64,000 nt of DNA. Origin: DASUPK01 sp963795665 (lineage in GTDB: Bacteria; Actinomycetota; Thermoleophilia; Solirubrobacterales; 70-9). This document shows positions 25,082-34,126 of this stretch, piece after piece (position 1 is the stretch's first letter; each line of letters begins with the position of its first letter). Below the pieces are notes generated by a model that was not told where the DNA came from, did not search any database, and worked only from the letters and a program-made list of their open reading frames with translations. The position numbers and the translations under genes are program-made. The stretch is from NCBI GenBank assembly GCA_963795665.1, contig CAWCIP010000020.1, forward strand, positions 30,918 to 94,917, written 5' to 3'.

Positions 25082-26396
25082 CTAGCGTCCCAGCGCGCCC
25101 ATCCACGCAAAGAGCGCCGCGTTCGCCGCGTGCAGCTGGAGGCTGCCCTTCGGGGCGCTGGCCCTCGACGCCTTCTTGCCGTACCAGGTGCGCAGATAGA
25201 GGCCGTGCTTGTCGTGGGCCCGGTGTAGAGCGCTGCGCGCGCTGCGCTGAGCGATCCCGTACCAGTTGCCGTCGGGGTTGTCCGTGGCGAACTCGAGCAT
25301 CGTCCGTGCGTACCAGAAGTCGAACTGCGGCCCCATCCAGAAGCGGCGATAGACGCTGAGGGTGGCGTTGGCGAGCTGCTCGGCGCGCTGGCAGTAGGGC
25401 TTCTTGCCGGTCTCGTCGCAGATGATCTGGTGGGCGAGGATCATCGGGCCGTTCACGTACGGCATCGGCGAGGCCGCAAACGGCGGGTAGTTGTTGGACG
25501 CCCGCGCCTCGCCCGGCGCGGGGGTGGGATCGCCGGCGGCGTCGAGCTTCGCCGCCTCATCGGGGTTCGCATCGAGGGCCTGGGCGTCAGCGGCGAACGC
25601 CTGGGCGCTGGACGTGCCACCCACGGTGCTCGAGTCGGTCGTCGTGACGTTTCCATAGGTGCCGGGCTTGCGGAGGCGGGCGTACAGGCCGGTCGTCGGG
25701 TCGACCAGCCAGACGTTGGCCCAGTCGATGAACTTGATCGCGTCGTCGAGGTAGTGCTTGTCGTGGGTGATCGCGAAGAGGCGCGCCGACAGCAGTGTTC
25801 CGGAACCCAGGCTCTCCCCGGCGTAGAAGCTGTGGTTGGTGTTCCACCAGAGCCCTCCGGGCCGCCCCGGCGTCGTGTCCCAGCCGGAGACGCTGATGAA
25901 GTTCTGGGCGATCTCGGCATCGGCCAGGTATCGCCCGTTGCCCGTGGCGCGATACGCATCGAGGAACGCCAGACCCCACCAGCCGTTGTCGTCGAACCAT
26001 GTCGTCTTGCCCGGCTCATGCTGGTCGGGGCTTCGACCCGAACCCGGGCACCGGCTCGAGCGTGGGGTTGAGGTAGCGCTGGGCGCCCCAGGCGAAGCGG
26101 TTGAGGTTGTGGAGGTGCTTGGCGGACGGCGCGGCGGTCTGCAGGCCCGCCAGGGCCTCGAAGAGCGGCACCACCCCCCAGAGCGAGGCCACCTTCGATC
26201 CCCCGAGCACCGAGCTGTACCAGTGCCTGCCGCGGTTCCACCAATGGCGCGTCTTCTTGACGCCCTTGTTCGCGGCCTGCAGGTAGCGCGCCTGGCTGCG
26301 GCTGAAGGCGTCGGCGCTCGCGGAGCAGGCCAGCAGCGCGACCATCAGGGCCACGAGCAAGGCCAGAACCGCCATCGAGCTTCTTCGGACGAACAC
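25082..26396 (-). pseudogene. GH76 family glycoside hydrolase (alpha-1,6-mannanase-like), single frameshift
   Basis: Exported protein. The signal region is LALLVALMVALLACSASADA; LLAC could be a lipobox. Residues to about 122 are in one frame (ending LEPVPGFGSKP). One extra base in the G run at 26027-26030 then breaks the frame. Removing it continues into EPGKTTWFDDNGWWGLAFLDAY, where the paired Asp (DD) is the GH76 catalytic pair, and on to ALFAWMGALGR and stop, about 437 residues in all. Bacterial GH76 enzymes cleave alpha-1,6-mannan backbones. Because everything else is intact, a sequencing error in a homopolymer is as likely as a true pseudogene. Confidence 0.85.
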
Positions 26397-26459
26397 TTCC
26401 TACCCCTCGAACACCTTACGCCCGGGTTCGACTCGGAGTGAGAGAGGCGCTGCGCTGAT

Positions 26460-26813
26460 TCAGGCGGCCAGCGGCAGCGCGTCGCCGGCCCCGGTCAGCT
26501 CGAGCACGCGTCGCACCTGCGGGGCGCGAGATCCGATGATGCGCAGTCGATTGCCGTTGCTCGCCGACCTGGCGCTCAGCTGAAGCAGGAGGCGGACCCC
26601 CGAGGCGTCCATGAACTCGAGCTCACCGAGGTCGAGCACGATCCGCGGGGCGTCGCTCGCCTCGGCGCGGCGCATCTCGCGATCGACGCTGCCGATCACC
26701 GATAGGTCCAGCTCTCCGAGCAGGCGGATCCGCCGGCTTTCGTTGGTGCGTTCGCTGTGAACCGCGAAGGGAAGCACGTCCATCCCCGCTCGGCCTTGGT
26801 ACCCCTGTGGCAT
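26460..26813 (-). CDS. STAS-domain anti-sigma factor antagonist
   Basis: 117 residues, a single STAS domain of SpoIIAA/RsbV type. The phosphorylation site is in ELEFMDASGVRLLL, where Ser is the residue modified by a partner kinase. It binds an RsbW/SpoIIAB-type kinase when unphosphorylated and frees a sigma factor or other target. No kinase gene is next to it. A GGAGGA ribosome-binding site is correctly placed before the ATG. A second STAS protein lies beside a SpoIIE-type phosphatase about 7 kb to the right and may belong to the same network. Confidence 0.9.
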   Translation of the reverse strand: MPQGYQGRAGMDVLPFAVHSERTNESRRIRLLGELDLSVIGSVDREMRRAEASDAPRIVLDLGELEFMDASGVRLLLQLSARSASNGNRLRIIGSRAPQVRRVLELTGAGDALPLAA

Positions 26814-26947
26814 CCGTTCCTCCGAAGTCGAGTCGCAGGCTACTCATATAGCGGCCAGACCCCAAAAAAGGGTACGCCGCTGTTGGAAAAGATCGCCAAT
26901 TGCGCCAAATTAGGCCGGCGCGGCCTGGGTCTGTGCCGGGAGTGTCC

Positions 26948-28765
26948 TCAGGAGGCCGGGACCGCGGCTGAGCGGCCGAGCACGCGGCCCTTCGAGTCGA
27001 GGGCGCGAACGGCGAACGTCGTCGCCGTGCTGTTCAGGTCGACCCGGGTCTCGAAGGAGCGCTTGCGGACGTTCGCCACCGGCTTGAGCGCGCCTGCGCT
27101 CGGACCGGCCAGGATCCGCCACTTGGCGACCTTGGTCGCCCCGTTCCAGCTCGCGAAGATGGACACCGTCGATGGGCCGGTGCGCTGTGCCGCGACGGCG
27201 GGGGGTGTGCTCGGCGTCGCCGTCCAGGGGAAGCGATACATCCGGTAGCTGCCGTCGTCCACGGGCAGGCTCGCGTCGAAGATCAGCCTTCCGCGCTGGG
27301 AGAACTCCGAGAAGAAGGGAGTCGAGCCGAAGCCGACGAAGACGTTGCCGCCCGGGATCCGCTGCAGGCTGCCCTCGCTCTGGGCCGAGGTGTCGGCCGA
27401 GCGGGCGAACTGCCTGACGAGCGTCGCCTTGTGGCGCTTGGCGTTGAACTGGAGGATGAGCCCCCGGGAGTACGGATTGAGCTGGGGCGGCCCCGCCCCA
27501 TCGTCGAACATCCCGATCCGGCCGTTGCTCAGCATGTGCGCGTCGTGCTGGAAGTAGAACTGGGCGCCGGGACCGAGCCGGAAGTTGCTCGCCTTGCCGC
27601 CGAGTGTCCAGAGGATCCGGCCGCCGGCCCGGTCGACCTTGTAGACCGCGGAGGTGTCGCGCGCCGAGATCAGCACCCGGCCGCGCGCCAGCTCCTGGAT
27701 CGCGTTGATGTGGAAGGCGTCGTAGGAGGCGCTGTTCTGGGGCGTTGCCTGCGAGGTCTCGAGCGGAATGTGGCCGTAGGAGTGCCACTCCCAGACCACC
27801 AGCCCGGTCCGGATGTCGACCTCCTGGACGATCGCGTCGAGCAGCGGCGACAGCTTCCCCGCGGGGGTGCCGGGCAGGTGCACGCGTATCGGCGAGTAGA
27901 CGGTGAAGAGGGCGTCGCCGTTCTTGGTGAGCTGGAACTCGTGCAGGTCCATGGGATATCCGTTGCCCGCATGCACGACCTTGATCACCCGGTAGGAGTG
28001 GTTGGCGATCACCGCACCGCCGACACCGAAGGCCGCGGGGGTCACGGTGCCCTGCCACCAGGTCAGCACCTTGCGGCCGCGGTAGTTCTGCAGCCGCAGG
28101 TTCGCCGCGACCTCGGGTCGCGTCAGCTGCCGGAACCAGACCAGGTTGCCGGCGCCGTCCACGATCATCGGCCCGCCCGGGCCGACGGGCTTGATCGTGA
28201 CCGTGTTGTTGCTCTCAGGATGGACGACCGGCGAGGGCAGCGGGGCCAGCATCACGTCGCCACTGCCCCGCGTCTTCTTGGAGGTCTTGCTGACCGTGAT
28301 CTTCGGTGGGGTGAGACCCGGCTCGGTGGCGAAGTGGTCGAGCTTGTCGGGCTGCGTGGAGTTCAGGCCGAGCGGCGCCTGGGTGGTGCCCAGAGTGGCG
28401 ACGGTGAACCCGTAGTCGATCGGCTTCCTACCCCGGATCCGGATGGCAACCGAGACCGACTCGCCCTGGGCCAGGGGCTGGTCGAGGACGAAGCTCGCCC
28501 CGCGGTGTCCCGAGTAGGCGAGCAGCCGCCCGGAGTGCGGGCCGGTCGACTGGCCCGTCACGCTGACCCCGCGGATCGAGCGCCTCGGCACGCCGAGCAC
28601 GCTGATCTGGGTCTGCGGGGAGGCGTCCGGCGTGTTCGGCGCCGGCGAGATCGCCAGCTTGCCGCCGGATGGAGCCGCGATCGCCCCGGCCGGGCTACCG
28701 AGCGCCAGGACAGCGCCGATCAAGGCAGCGACGAGAAGCGCGCCAGGACGCCTGGCAGCGGTCAT
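26948..28765 (-). CDS. Secreted arylsulfotransferase (ASST) family protein
   Basis: 605 residues. A Tat-like or Sec signal (RRPGALLVAALIGAVLALG, then GAIA) leads to an N-terminal Ig-like region (about 30-160) and a six-bladed propeller of the Arylsulfotran_2 kind. The blade with MDLHEFQLTKNGDAL, the segment SYDAFHINAIQEL with the conserved His, and FQHDAHMLSNGRIGMFDDG are the family landmarks. A C-terminal fibronectin-like domain (about 520-600) follows. Family enzymes move sulfate between phenols outside the cell, though many actinobacterial members are untested. ATG chosen for its AAGGAG site and signal peptide. Confidence 0.85.
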   Translation of the reverse strand: MTAARRPGALLVAALIGAVLALGSPAGAIAAPSGGKLAISPAPNTPDASPQTQISVLGVPRRSIRGVSVTGQSTGPHSGRLLAYSGHRGASFVLDQPLAQGESVSVAIRIRGRKPIDYGFTVATLGTTQAPLGLNSTQPDKLDHFATEPGLTPPKITVSKTSKKTRGSGDVMLAPLPSPVVHPESNNTVTIKPVGPGGPMIVDGAGNLVWFRQLTRPEVAANLRLQNYRGRKVLTWWQGTVTPAAFGVGGAVIANHSYRVIKVVHAGNGYPMDLHEFQLTKNGDALFTVYSPIRVHLPGTPAGKLSPLLDAIVQEVDIRTGLVVWEWHSYGHIPLETSQATPQNSASYDAFHINAIQELARGRVLISARDTSAVYKVDRAGGRILWTLGGKASNFRLGPGAQFYFQHDAHMLSNGRIGMFDDGAGPPQLNPYSRGLILQFNAKRHKATLVRQFARSADTSAQSEGSLQRIPGGNVFVGFGSTPFFSEFSQRGRLIFDASLPVDDGSYRMYRFPWTATPSTPPAVAAQRTGPSTVSIFASWNGATKVAKWRILAGPSAGALKPVANVRKRSFETRVDLNSTATTFAVRALDSKGRVLGRSAAVPAS

Positions 28766-28832
28766 TCCGCTCAATCTCCTTCTCCCACGGCAGCGCATCT
28801 TATTGTGCATCGCGACAACGCGGCGGCCCGAC

Positions 28833-28860
28833 CCGGGCCGCGCCCAACGGCGCGGCCCGG
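28833..28860. terminator. GC-rich hairpin between the SGNH and ASST genes
   Basis: CCGGGCCGCGCC, loop CAAC, GGCGCGGCCCGG: a perfect twelve-base-pair stem about 30 bases after the stop of the SGNH hydrolase gene (minus strand). There is no U-run. It likely ends or attenuates that transcript before the ASST gene. Confidence 0.6.
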
Positions 28861-28891
28861 TCGTGGCCGCCGATTCACCCAGAGTGCTCCG

Positions 28892-29689
28892 TCAACCGGT
28901 CGCCGCGTGCAGCACCGGGTAGTACCCGTTGGCGTGGCCGGTCGTCTTCGGGTGGTAGCTCTCCCCCACCGGGTTGGAGAGCCCGTTGATCCACTCCGTC
29001 GAGGACCCGCCGCCGCCATCGCAGACGGCGTGGCCGATGAATGGCGGGATCACGTCGCGGAAGATGAAATTGGATCCCGCTCGTGACGCCGCCTGGCTGA
29101 GCTTGTCGCGCAGCATGTCGGCGGTCTGATTGAGCCGCGTCTCCTCGCTCGGGCTGAACCAGGTGCCGGCGTTGCAGTCCTCACCGTTGAACAGGTGCGG
29201 GTAGTCGAGCACAACCACCTTGGCGCTCGGCGAGCGCGACTTGATCGCGTTGTTGACCAGGTCCAGCCGGCCCGGGAGCGTGTTGTTGATGTAGTTCTGC
29301 GCGCCATCGATCGCCCCGTTGCAGTCCGAGGCCCACGACGGATACGCGCAGGTGGTGATCACGCTCGAGAAGCCGGCGTCGTTGCCGCCGATCGTGTAGC
29401 TCACCCAGTTCGTGTCCGAGGTGAGGCTCGACGATTGCGTGTTGATGATGTCGCCGGTCTTCGCGCCGCTGCAGGCGGCCTGCACGAAGGTCCAGCTGGG
29501 ATGGGCGTTGTGGAGCAGGTACGGATAGGCGTAGACCGACCGCTGACAGTTGCTGTCGTAGTAGGTCCGCGTCCCCGTGCCGGACGAGTACGAATCGCCC
29601 AGCGCCACGTACTTCGTCGCCCATGCCGGGGCAGCGAAGACGAAGCAGGCCGCCAGCACGCAGAGAACTGCGAATACGCGACTCTTCAT
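28892..29689 (-). CDS. Secreted SGNH/GDSL hydrolase
   Basis: 265 residues. The signal peptide ends FAAPAWA (about residue 24), directly before the block I motif KYVALGDSYSSGTG, which holds the nucleophile Ser. TIGGNDAGF (block III Gly-Asn) and the C-terminal SYHPKTTGH (Asp/His block, here Tyr-His) complete the fold. Cysteines are paired as in Streptomyces SGNH lipases (CQRS with AACSGA; CAYP with SDC; EDC with AVC). Expected to be an extracellular esterase or phospholipase-like enzyme. A GGAG site lies before the ATG. Confidence 0.9.
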   Translation of the reverse strand: MKSRVFAVLCVLAACFVFAAPAWATKYVALGDSYSSGTGTRTYYDSNCQRSVYAYPYLLHNAHPSWTFVQAACSGAKTGDIINTQSSSLTSDTNWVSYTIGGNDAGFSSVITTCAYPSWASDCNGAIDGAQNYINNTLPGRLDLVNNAIKSRSPSAKVVVLDYPHLFNGEDCNAGTWFSPSEETRLNQTADMLRDKLSQAASRAGSNFIFRDVIPPFIGHAVCDGGGGSSTEWINGLSNPVGESYHPKTTGHANGYYPVLHAATG

Positions 29690-29786
29690 ATGGCTCTCCT
29701 CCCAGAGAGTTGACCGGGTGGATTACCCGGTATTGGCGCGGCAACCTAACACGCCTAAGGGCCGAGGCCCGGCCTGTTCGCCCTGC

Positions 29787-30437
29787 TTACTTCGGCTGCG
29801 GCACGATCCTGATGTACGGCTTCGGCGACTCCCACTCGCCGAAGGTCTCCTTGGCCTCGTCGTCGGAGACCGAGCCGGAGATGATCACGTTCTCGCCCTG
29901 CTTCCAGTTGACGGGCGTCGCGACCTTGTGCTTCGCGGTGAGCTGCAGCGAGTCGATCACCCGGAGCACCTCGTCGAAGTTCCGCCCGGTGGTCATCGGA
30001 TAGGCCAGGATCAGCTTGACCTTCTTGTCCGGGCCGATCACGACCACGTTCCGCACGGTTTGGTTGTCGGCGGGGGTGCGGTCGGCCGGATCGCCCTCGA
30101 CCTCCGCGGGGAGCATGTCGTAGAGCTTCGAGACCTTGTAGTCGGAGTCGGCGATGATCGGGTAGTTGGGCGCCATGCCCTGGGTCTCCTCGATGTCCTT
30201 CGCCCACTCCTTATGCCTGTCGGACGGGTCCACGGAGAGGCCGATGATCTTCACGCCGCGCTTGTCGAACTCGGGCTTCGCGTTCGCCATGTAGCCGAGC
30301 TCGGTCGTACAGACCGGCGTGAAGTCCTTGGGGTGCGAGAAGAGCACGGCCCAGCCGTCACCGATCCAGTCGTGGAACTTGATCTTGCCCTCCGTGCTGT
30401 CAGCCTCGAAGTCGGGTGCCTCGTCTCCAATCCTCAT
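29787..30437 (-). CDS. Peroxiredoxin, 1-Cys Prx6 type
   Basis: 216 residues, the Prx6 length. The peroxidatic Cys43 lies in HPKDFTPVCTTEL, the hallmark of the 1-Cys group. GLSVDPSDRHKEW and the C-terminal dimer extension with GRNFDEVLRVIDSLQLT match the group. It reduces hydrogen peroxide or alkyl hydroperoxides in the cytoplasm; the reductant is not evident. A purine-rich leader (GGAGAAGAGAGGCGAGG) precedes the ATG. No OxyR-like gene is adjacent. Confidence 0.95.
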   Translation of the reverse strand: MRIGDEAPDFEADSTEGKIKFHDWIGDGWAVLFSHPKDFTPVCTTELGYMANAKPEFDKRGVKIIGLSVDPSDRHKEWAKDIEETQGMAPNYPIIADSDYKVSKLYDMLPAEVEGDPADRTPADNQTVRNVVVIGPDKKVKLILAYPMTTGRNFDEVLRVIDSLQLTAKHKVATPVNWKQGENVIISGSVSDDEAKETFGEWESPKPYIRIVPQPK

Positions 30438-30520
30438 CCTCGCCTCTCTTCTCCTCGTTTCGAATGGGAAAGCAAGCCTAGTGGAGCCCTCCCCCCAACC
30501 AGGCCACCCGCTGAACACCT

Positions 30521-31375
30521 CTACGTCGGCGGCGGGCACGTCGGCGGGAGTGTCACCGCTCCGGCGGTGTGCTTGAAGGTGTGCATGTTGATCCACTCGT
30601 CCAGGTTCGGGTCGTAGAGATTCTGGAAACCGAAGTGCAGCACCCTCCAAAACGTCCCTGGATTCCTCTCATCGACGTAGATGTCGGCCTCGGCGAGCGG
30701 GATCCGGGGAAAGAGCCCCGGAGGCCCCTGCGGGAAGGCACTGGCGAGCCGAAAATGGTTCACGTACCGAGGTCTGTTCCGATTCAAGATCTCCGGCCCG
30801 ACGTACGCCGCAGTGCTGAAGATCTCGTTCAGCTGATCCAAGCTGAACCCTGAGATCCGAGAGCAAGGATGGTCGGTCACACCGGGCCATCTGTAGGTGA
30901 TCGTGTACAGGGAGCCGCCGAAGATCAGGTTTGTGAAATAGATCGGGTAGTTCTCGCCTCCGGCGATCATCTGGCTGTTGCCACCGCTTCCCCGCCAGGT
31001 GAAGGGAACGTTCACGCCAAGGTCCGGAACGAGATAGCGACCGCTACCCCGGAAATCCCGGGGAAGACGAGGGCGCGGCTGAGGGTGGCAGGCCAGTCTG
31101 CGAAGCCTCTTGGAGACCCTGATGTTCCCCCGAATCACCGCCCGTCTCGTCCTGTTGCGTGCACTCGCCAGGGCGGTCCTTTGCCTCCTCAGCTTGCTCT
31201 GCAGCCGGTTGCACGCCGGCGCACTTTCCCGCGCGACAGAGCCACTGCTGCTTCGGTCGACTCGATTGGCGGCAGCGCCGCCGGCTGGGAAGACGAGCGC
31301 CGCGAGTAGAAGCAACGCCACGAGTGCCAAAGCCCCACGCCGACCGCGTTCGCGCCTTCTCTCCCCGGACGCCAA
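30521..31375 (-). CDS. Secreted protein of unknown function
   Basis: 284 residues. An Arg-rich N-terminus and hydrophobic core (GALALVALLLLAALVFPAGGAAA) form a signal peptide. A basic region (NRLQSKLRRQRTALASARNR) follows, then a beta-rich domain rich in Tyr/Trp/Pro, with LIFGGSLYTITYRWPG and FWRVLHFGFQNLYDPNLDEW. Three or four cysteines are present. No enzyme motif or family is recognised. The TTG start is uncertain; a GTG inside the hydrophobic region would truncate the signal. The gene is flanked by the fossil block at 31.44 kb. Confidence 0.6.
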   Translation of the reverse strand: MASGERRRERGRRGALALVALLLLAALVFPAGGAAANRVDRSSSGSVARESAPACNRLQSKLRRQRTALASARNRTRRAVIRGNIRVSKRLRRLACHPQPRPRLPRDFRGSGRYLVPDLGVNVPFTWRGSGGNSQMIAGGENYPIYFTNLIFGGSLYTITYRWPGVTDHPCSRISGFSLDQLNEIFSTAAYVGPEILNRNRPRYVNHFRLASAFPQGPPGLFPRIPLAEADIYVDERNPGTFWRVLHFGFQNLYDPNLDEWINMHTFKHTAGAVTLPPTCPPPT

Positions 31376-31411
31376 GACCCGCCCAGTCTAGGGCGTTGAT
31401 GGGTCCACAAG

Positions 31412-31440
31412 CGAAATGCCCGGAGGTCCGGGCCTTTCGT
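31412..31440. terminator. Hairpin with GAAA...TTTC arms
   Basis: CGAAATGCCCGGA and TCCGGGCCTTTCG form a 13-base stem with one mismatch. The same terminator type follows the paralogous gene at 58.7 kb and the tRNA fragments at 51.5 kb. Confidence 0.6.
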
Positions 31441-31604
31441 GGCAGCGCTGCAGGATCGAACCTGCGACTGCACTCAGCGTCGCGCAGTCAGAGCCTGCAA
31501 CAGGACCTCAATCGGGGAGCGGTGCTTCGCTCGATTGTCCGGCGATAAACCCTCGGCGCGGCCCTCTCGCCCGCGTCTCCGTTACGCGACCTGGGCCAAA
31601 CGAC
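31438..31604 (-). pseudogene. Deletion remnant of a paralogue of the Arg/Ser-rich protein gene
   Basis: Bases 31441-31539 repeat, with few changes, the 3' end and downstream flank of the gene at 58.8-59.3 kb, including the codons for AKHRSPIEVLLQALTARR and stop. Bases 31540-31604 repeat the segment upstream of that gene (59387-59452). The two parts abut here, whereas they are separated by about 560 bases at the other locus. The body of the gene has therefore been deleted, leaving promoter-side and tail-side scraps with the terminator. Confidence 0.75.
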
Positions 31605-31650
31605 CAGGGTCGCTCGTCCGGCGCGGAAGCCGGATAGATTCAAGCGCGAG

Positions 31651-33699
31651 GTGATCACCGCGCCGATCCGATCGGGGAGGCTCACAGCCTCCGGATGGGC
31701 ACTGGTCCTGACGCTGGCGTACTTCGCCTCGGCGAAGCTCGGGCTGGGCCTCGCCTTTTCCAACGAGAGCGTGACGGCGGTCTGGCCGCCGACGGGGATC
31801 GCGCTCGCCGCCCTGGTGCTCGGCGGACGGGGGCTGTGGCCGGGCGTCCTGCTGGGTGCCTTCCTCGCCAACGTCACGACCGACGTGCCGGTCTACACAG
31901 CCGTGGGAATCGCTGTGGGCAACACGCTGGAGGCGGTTGCTGGAGCGTGGCTGCTCGACCGCTTCGGCTTCCGGCCGGCAATGCTGCGACTGCGCGACAT
32001 CTTCGCGCTCGTCCTGCTGGCCGGAGTGCTCAGCACCGCGATCAGCGCCACAATCGGCATCGCAAGCCTCAGCGTCGGGGACTCGCTCTCCGGGGGTGCG
32101 CTCTCAGCCTGGCGCGTCTGGTGGCTGGGCGACATGGGGGGCGACCTGCTGGTGGCGTCCCTGATCTTCGTGCTCGTCACCCACTGGCCCTATCGCGACA
32201 TGCCGGGGAGGGCGGGCGAGGCACTCGTCCTCGCGCTGGCCCTGGTCGGCGTCGGACTCGTGGTCTTCAGCCATGATGCTCCGGCCCCCTACTTGACGTT
32301 CCCGATCATCGTCTGGGCGGCGCTCCGCTTCCTTCAGCCGGGCGCAGCCGTCGCCGCGGTGGTCCTCGCCAGCATCGCGGTGGCCTTCACCGCCAACGAC
32401 TCGGGACCGTTCGTCCGCTCCTCGCAGGACGCCAGCCTTCTCCTCGCCCAGAGCTTCTCGATGATCATCGGCCTGACGGGCCTGATTCTCGCGACCGTCA
32501 CCTCCCAGCGCAGGTCGGCCGAGCGCAGGGCGCAGCACCTGGCGCACGATCTGCAGGCGGAGCTGCTGCCTCCGCAGCTTCCGGAGATACCCCAGTTCGA
32601 GGCGGGCGGCTGGTATCGCGCCGGCATGAAGGGACAGGAGGTCGGCGGCGATTTCTACGACGTCTTCCAGGCGAGCCCCGGCCGCTGGGTGGCGGTGATC
32701 GGGGACGTCTGCGGGAAGGGGCCCGAATCGGCCTCCTTGACCGCACTCGCCCGCTACACCCTCCGAGCAGTCGGCCGGGACGCGACCGGTCCCAGCGACG
32801 CGCTGCGAGCTCTCAACGATGCCATCCTCGAGCAGCGATCCGACCATCGCTTCATGACCGCCGTCCTCGTGCAGCTCGACGTCGCGGGTCCCGAGGACGG
32901 CGTGGCCCTGAGCAACGGGGGCCATCCGCCTCCGCTTCTGGTCCGAGCCGGTGGGGACATCGAGGAGGTGATCGGGGAGGGCGGAATGCTGCTCGGGATC
33001 TACTCCGACCCCGAGCTGGTCGATCAGCGCCTAGAGCTGCGACCCGGTGACTCGCTCGTGCTCTTCACCGACGGGCTCGCCGAGCGGCGCGACCCTCACG
33101 TCGATGTCCCGGGAGAGGTCAGGGAGCTGCTGCGATCGAGCGCCGGCTCCAGCGCAGGCGAGATCGCGGGCCGGCTTGGCGAGCTTGCCCTCAGCGACGG
33201 CGGCAAGCCAAACGACGACATGGCGGTGGTCGTCCTGCGCCGGATCCACTCGCGGGAGGGAAACGGCGCAGCGACGGCGTCCGCGCCTGCACCGGGCAAA
33301 TCCATGGCAGCAGAGTTGGAACCCGGCCTGAGGACCCCGGCCGAAGCGCGTGCGGCGCTCTCGCCGCTGGCGGATGCGCTTCCCTCCCTCGTCTACATGG
33401 ACCTCTGCCTGCTGGTCAGTGAACTCGTCACCAACAGCGTCCGTCACGCCCGGCTTCGGCCGGATGACCTGATTCGGCTTCGAGTCGAGACCTCGGACCT
33501 CGTGCTTCGCGTCGAGGTGAGCGATCCAGGTAAGGGGTTCGTCGCCGAAATCCCCGAGCCCGCTGCCAGGGGGCCAGGCGGATGGGGCCTCTTTCTGACG
33601 GAGCGACTCGCGGATCGCTGGGGGGTCGATCGGGACGGAGAGTGGACCACGGTCTGGCTCGAGGTGGATATCGATCCGCCGAGCCGAACTTCAGGCTGA
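31651..33699 (+). CDS. Membrane MASE1 sensor with SpoIIE/PP2C phosphatase and HATPase domains
   Basis: 682 residues. The N-terminal MASE1 region (about 1-280) has eight or more helices and the family block FSNESVTAVWPPTGIALAAL. A PP2C/SpoIIE domain (about 310-530) has GGDFYDVF, GDVCGKGPESA, SNGGHPPPL and KPNDDMAVVVL as metal and fold motifs. A C-terminal HATPase_c-like anti-sigma domain (about 555-675) has LVSELVTNSVRHA and GGWGLFLTERLADRW. The protein can both dephosphorylate an antagonist and act as an RsbW-type kinase. The convergent STAS gene 7 bases downstream is the obvious partner. A TAGATT -10 box lies 10 bases before the GTG. Confidence 0.92.
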   Translation: MITAPIRSGRLTASGWALVLTLAYFASAKLGLGLAFSNESVTAVWPPTGIALAALVLGGRGLWPGVLLGAFLANVTTDVPVYTAVGIAVGNTLEAVAGAWLLDRFGFRPAMLRLRDIFALVLLAGVLSTAISATIGIASLSVGDSLSGGALSAWRVWWLGDMGGDLLVASLIFVLVTHWPYRDMPGRAGEALVLALALVGVGLVVFSHDAPAPYLTFPIIVWAALRFLQPGAAVAAVVLASIAVAFTANDSGPFVRSSQDASLLLAQSFSMIIGLTGLILATVTSQRRSAERRAQHLAHDLQAELLPPQLPEIPQFEAGGWYRAGMKGQEVGGDFYDVFQASPGRWVAVIGDVCGKGPESASLTALARYTLRAVGRDATGPSDALRALNDAILEQRSDHRFMTAVLVQLDVAGPEDGVALSNGGHPPPLLVRAGGDIEEVIGEGGMLLGIYSDPELVDQRLELRPGDSLVLFTDGLAERRDPHVDVPGEVRELLRSSAGSSAGEIAGRLGELALSDGGKPNDDMAVVVLRRIHSREGNGAATASAPAPGKSMAAELEPGLRTPAEARAALSPLADALPSLVYMDLCLLVSELVTNSVRHARLRPDDLIRLRVETSDLVLRVEVSDPGKGFVAEIPEPAARGPGGWGLFLTERLADRWGVDRDGEWTTVWLEVDIDPPSRTSG

Positions 33700-33706
33700 G
33701 GGCCGC

Positions 33707-34063
33707 CTAGCCGGTGGGCGGCTCGTCGACCAGCTCGATCTGCTTCGAGACTCCCGTCATCTCCAGCACCTGATTGACCCGGTCCGGGCCCCTGACCACG
33801 ACGAAGCGTCCCCCGACGTCGCGCACGCCCTGGTCGGCCATGATCAGCGCCCGCAGCCCCGACGAGTCGATGAAGGTCAGGCTTCGCAGGTCGACGACGA
33901 ACGTCCTTGCCTCGGAAGACCCGTCCGCGGTCAGCAGCCGCTCGAACTGATCGACGCCCGCCATGTCGAGTTCGCCCGTCAGGCGCAGCATCCGCAGACC
34001 TCCGCTGTCGGCAACGTCGATCTCGAGAACCTCGGTGGCATCCTTGCGTTCCGTGGATTCCAC
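33707..34063 (-). CDS. STAS-domain anti-sigma factor antagonist
   Basis: 118 residues of SpoIIAA/RsbV type. The phosphorylatable Ser is in LTFIDSSGLRALI. Family features GELDMAGVDQFERLL and the C-terminal helix VNQVLEMTGV are present. It is convergent with the MASE1-SpoIIE-HATPase gene, whose two catalytic domains would phosphorylate and dephosphorylate it. That gives a compact partner-switching pair whose final target, such as a sigma factor, is not encoded nearby. The start is placed at the GTG before ESTERKDATEVL; a longer frame of nine residues is possible. Confidence 0.88.
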   Translation of the reverse strand: MESTERKDATEVLEIDVADSGGLRMLRLTGELDMAGVDQFERLLTADGSSEARTFVVDLRSLTFIDSSGLRALIMADQGVRDVGGRFVVVRGPDRVNQVLEMTGVSKQIELVDEPPTG

Positions 34064-34087
34064 CCTATAGCGGGACCGCAGACACAC

Positions 34088-34115
34088 CAAGGGCCCTCTT
34101 GCGAGGGACCTTGGT
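34088..34115. terminator. Hairpin between the STAS and GDPD genes
   Basis: CCAAGGGCCCTC, loop TTGC, GAGGGACCTTGG: a twelve-base stem with one mismatch, about 12 bases after the GDPD stop. There is no U-run. It probably ends GDPD transcripts before the STAS gene on the same strand. Confidence 0.55.
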
Positions 34116-34126
34116 TAGACGCCCCG

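Noticed and set aside
31448..31480. tRNA-like T-arm (GGTTCGATCC) in the repeat shared by 31.45 and 58.75 kb
   Set aside because: The T-stem does not pair beyond two bases in either copy, and spacing to CCA is wrong. It is the 3' flank of a protein gene.
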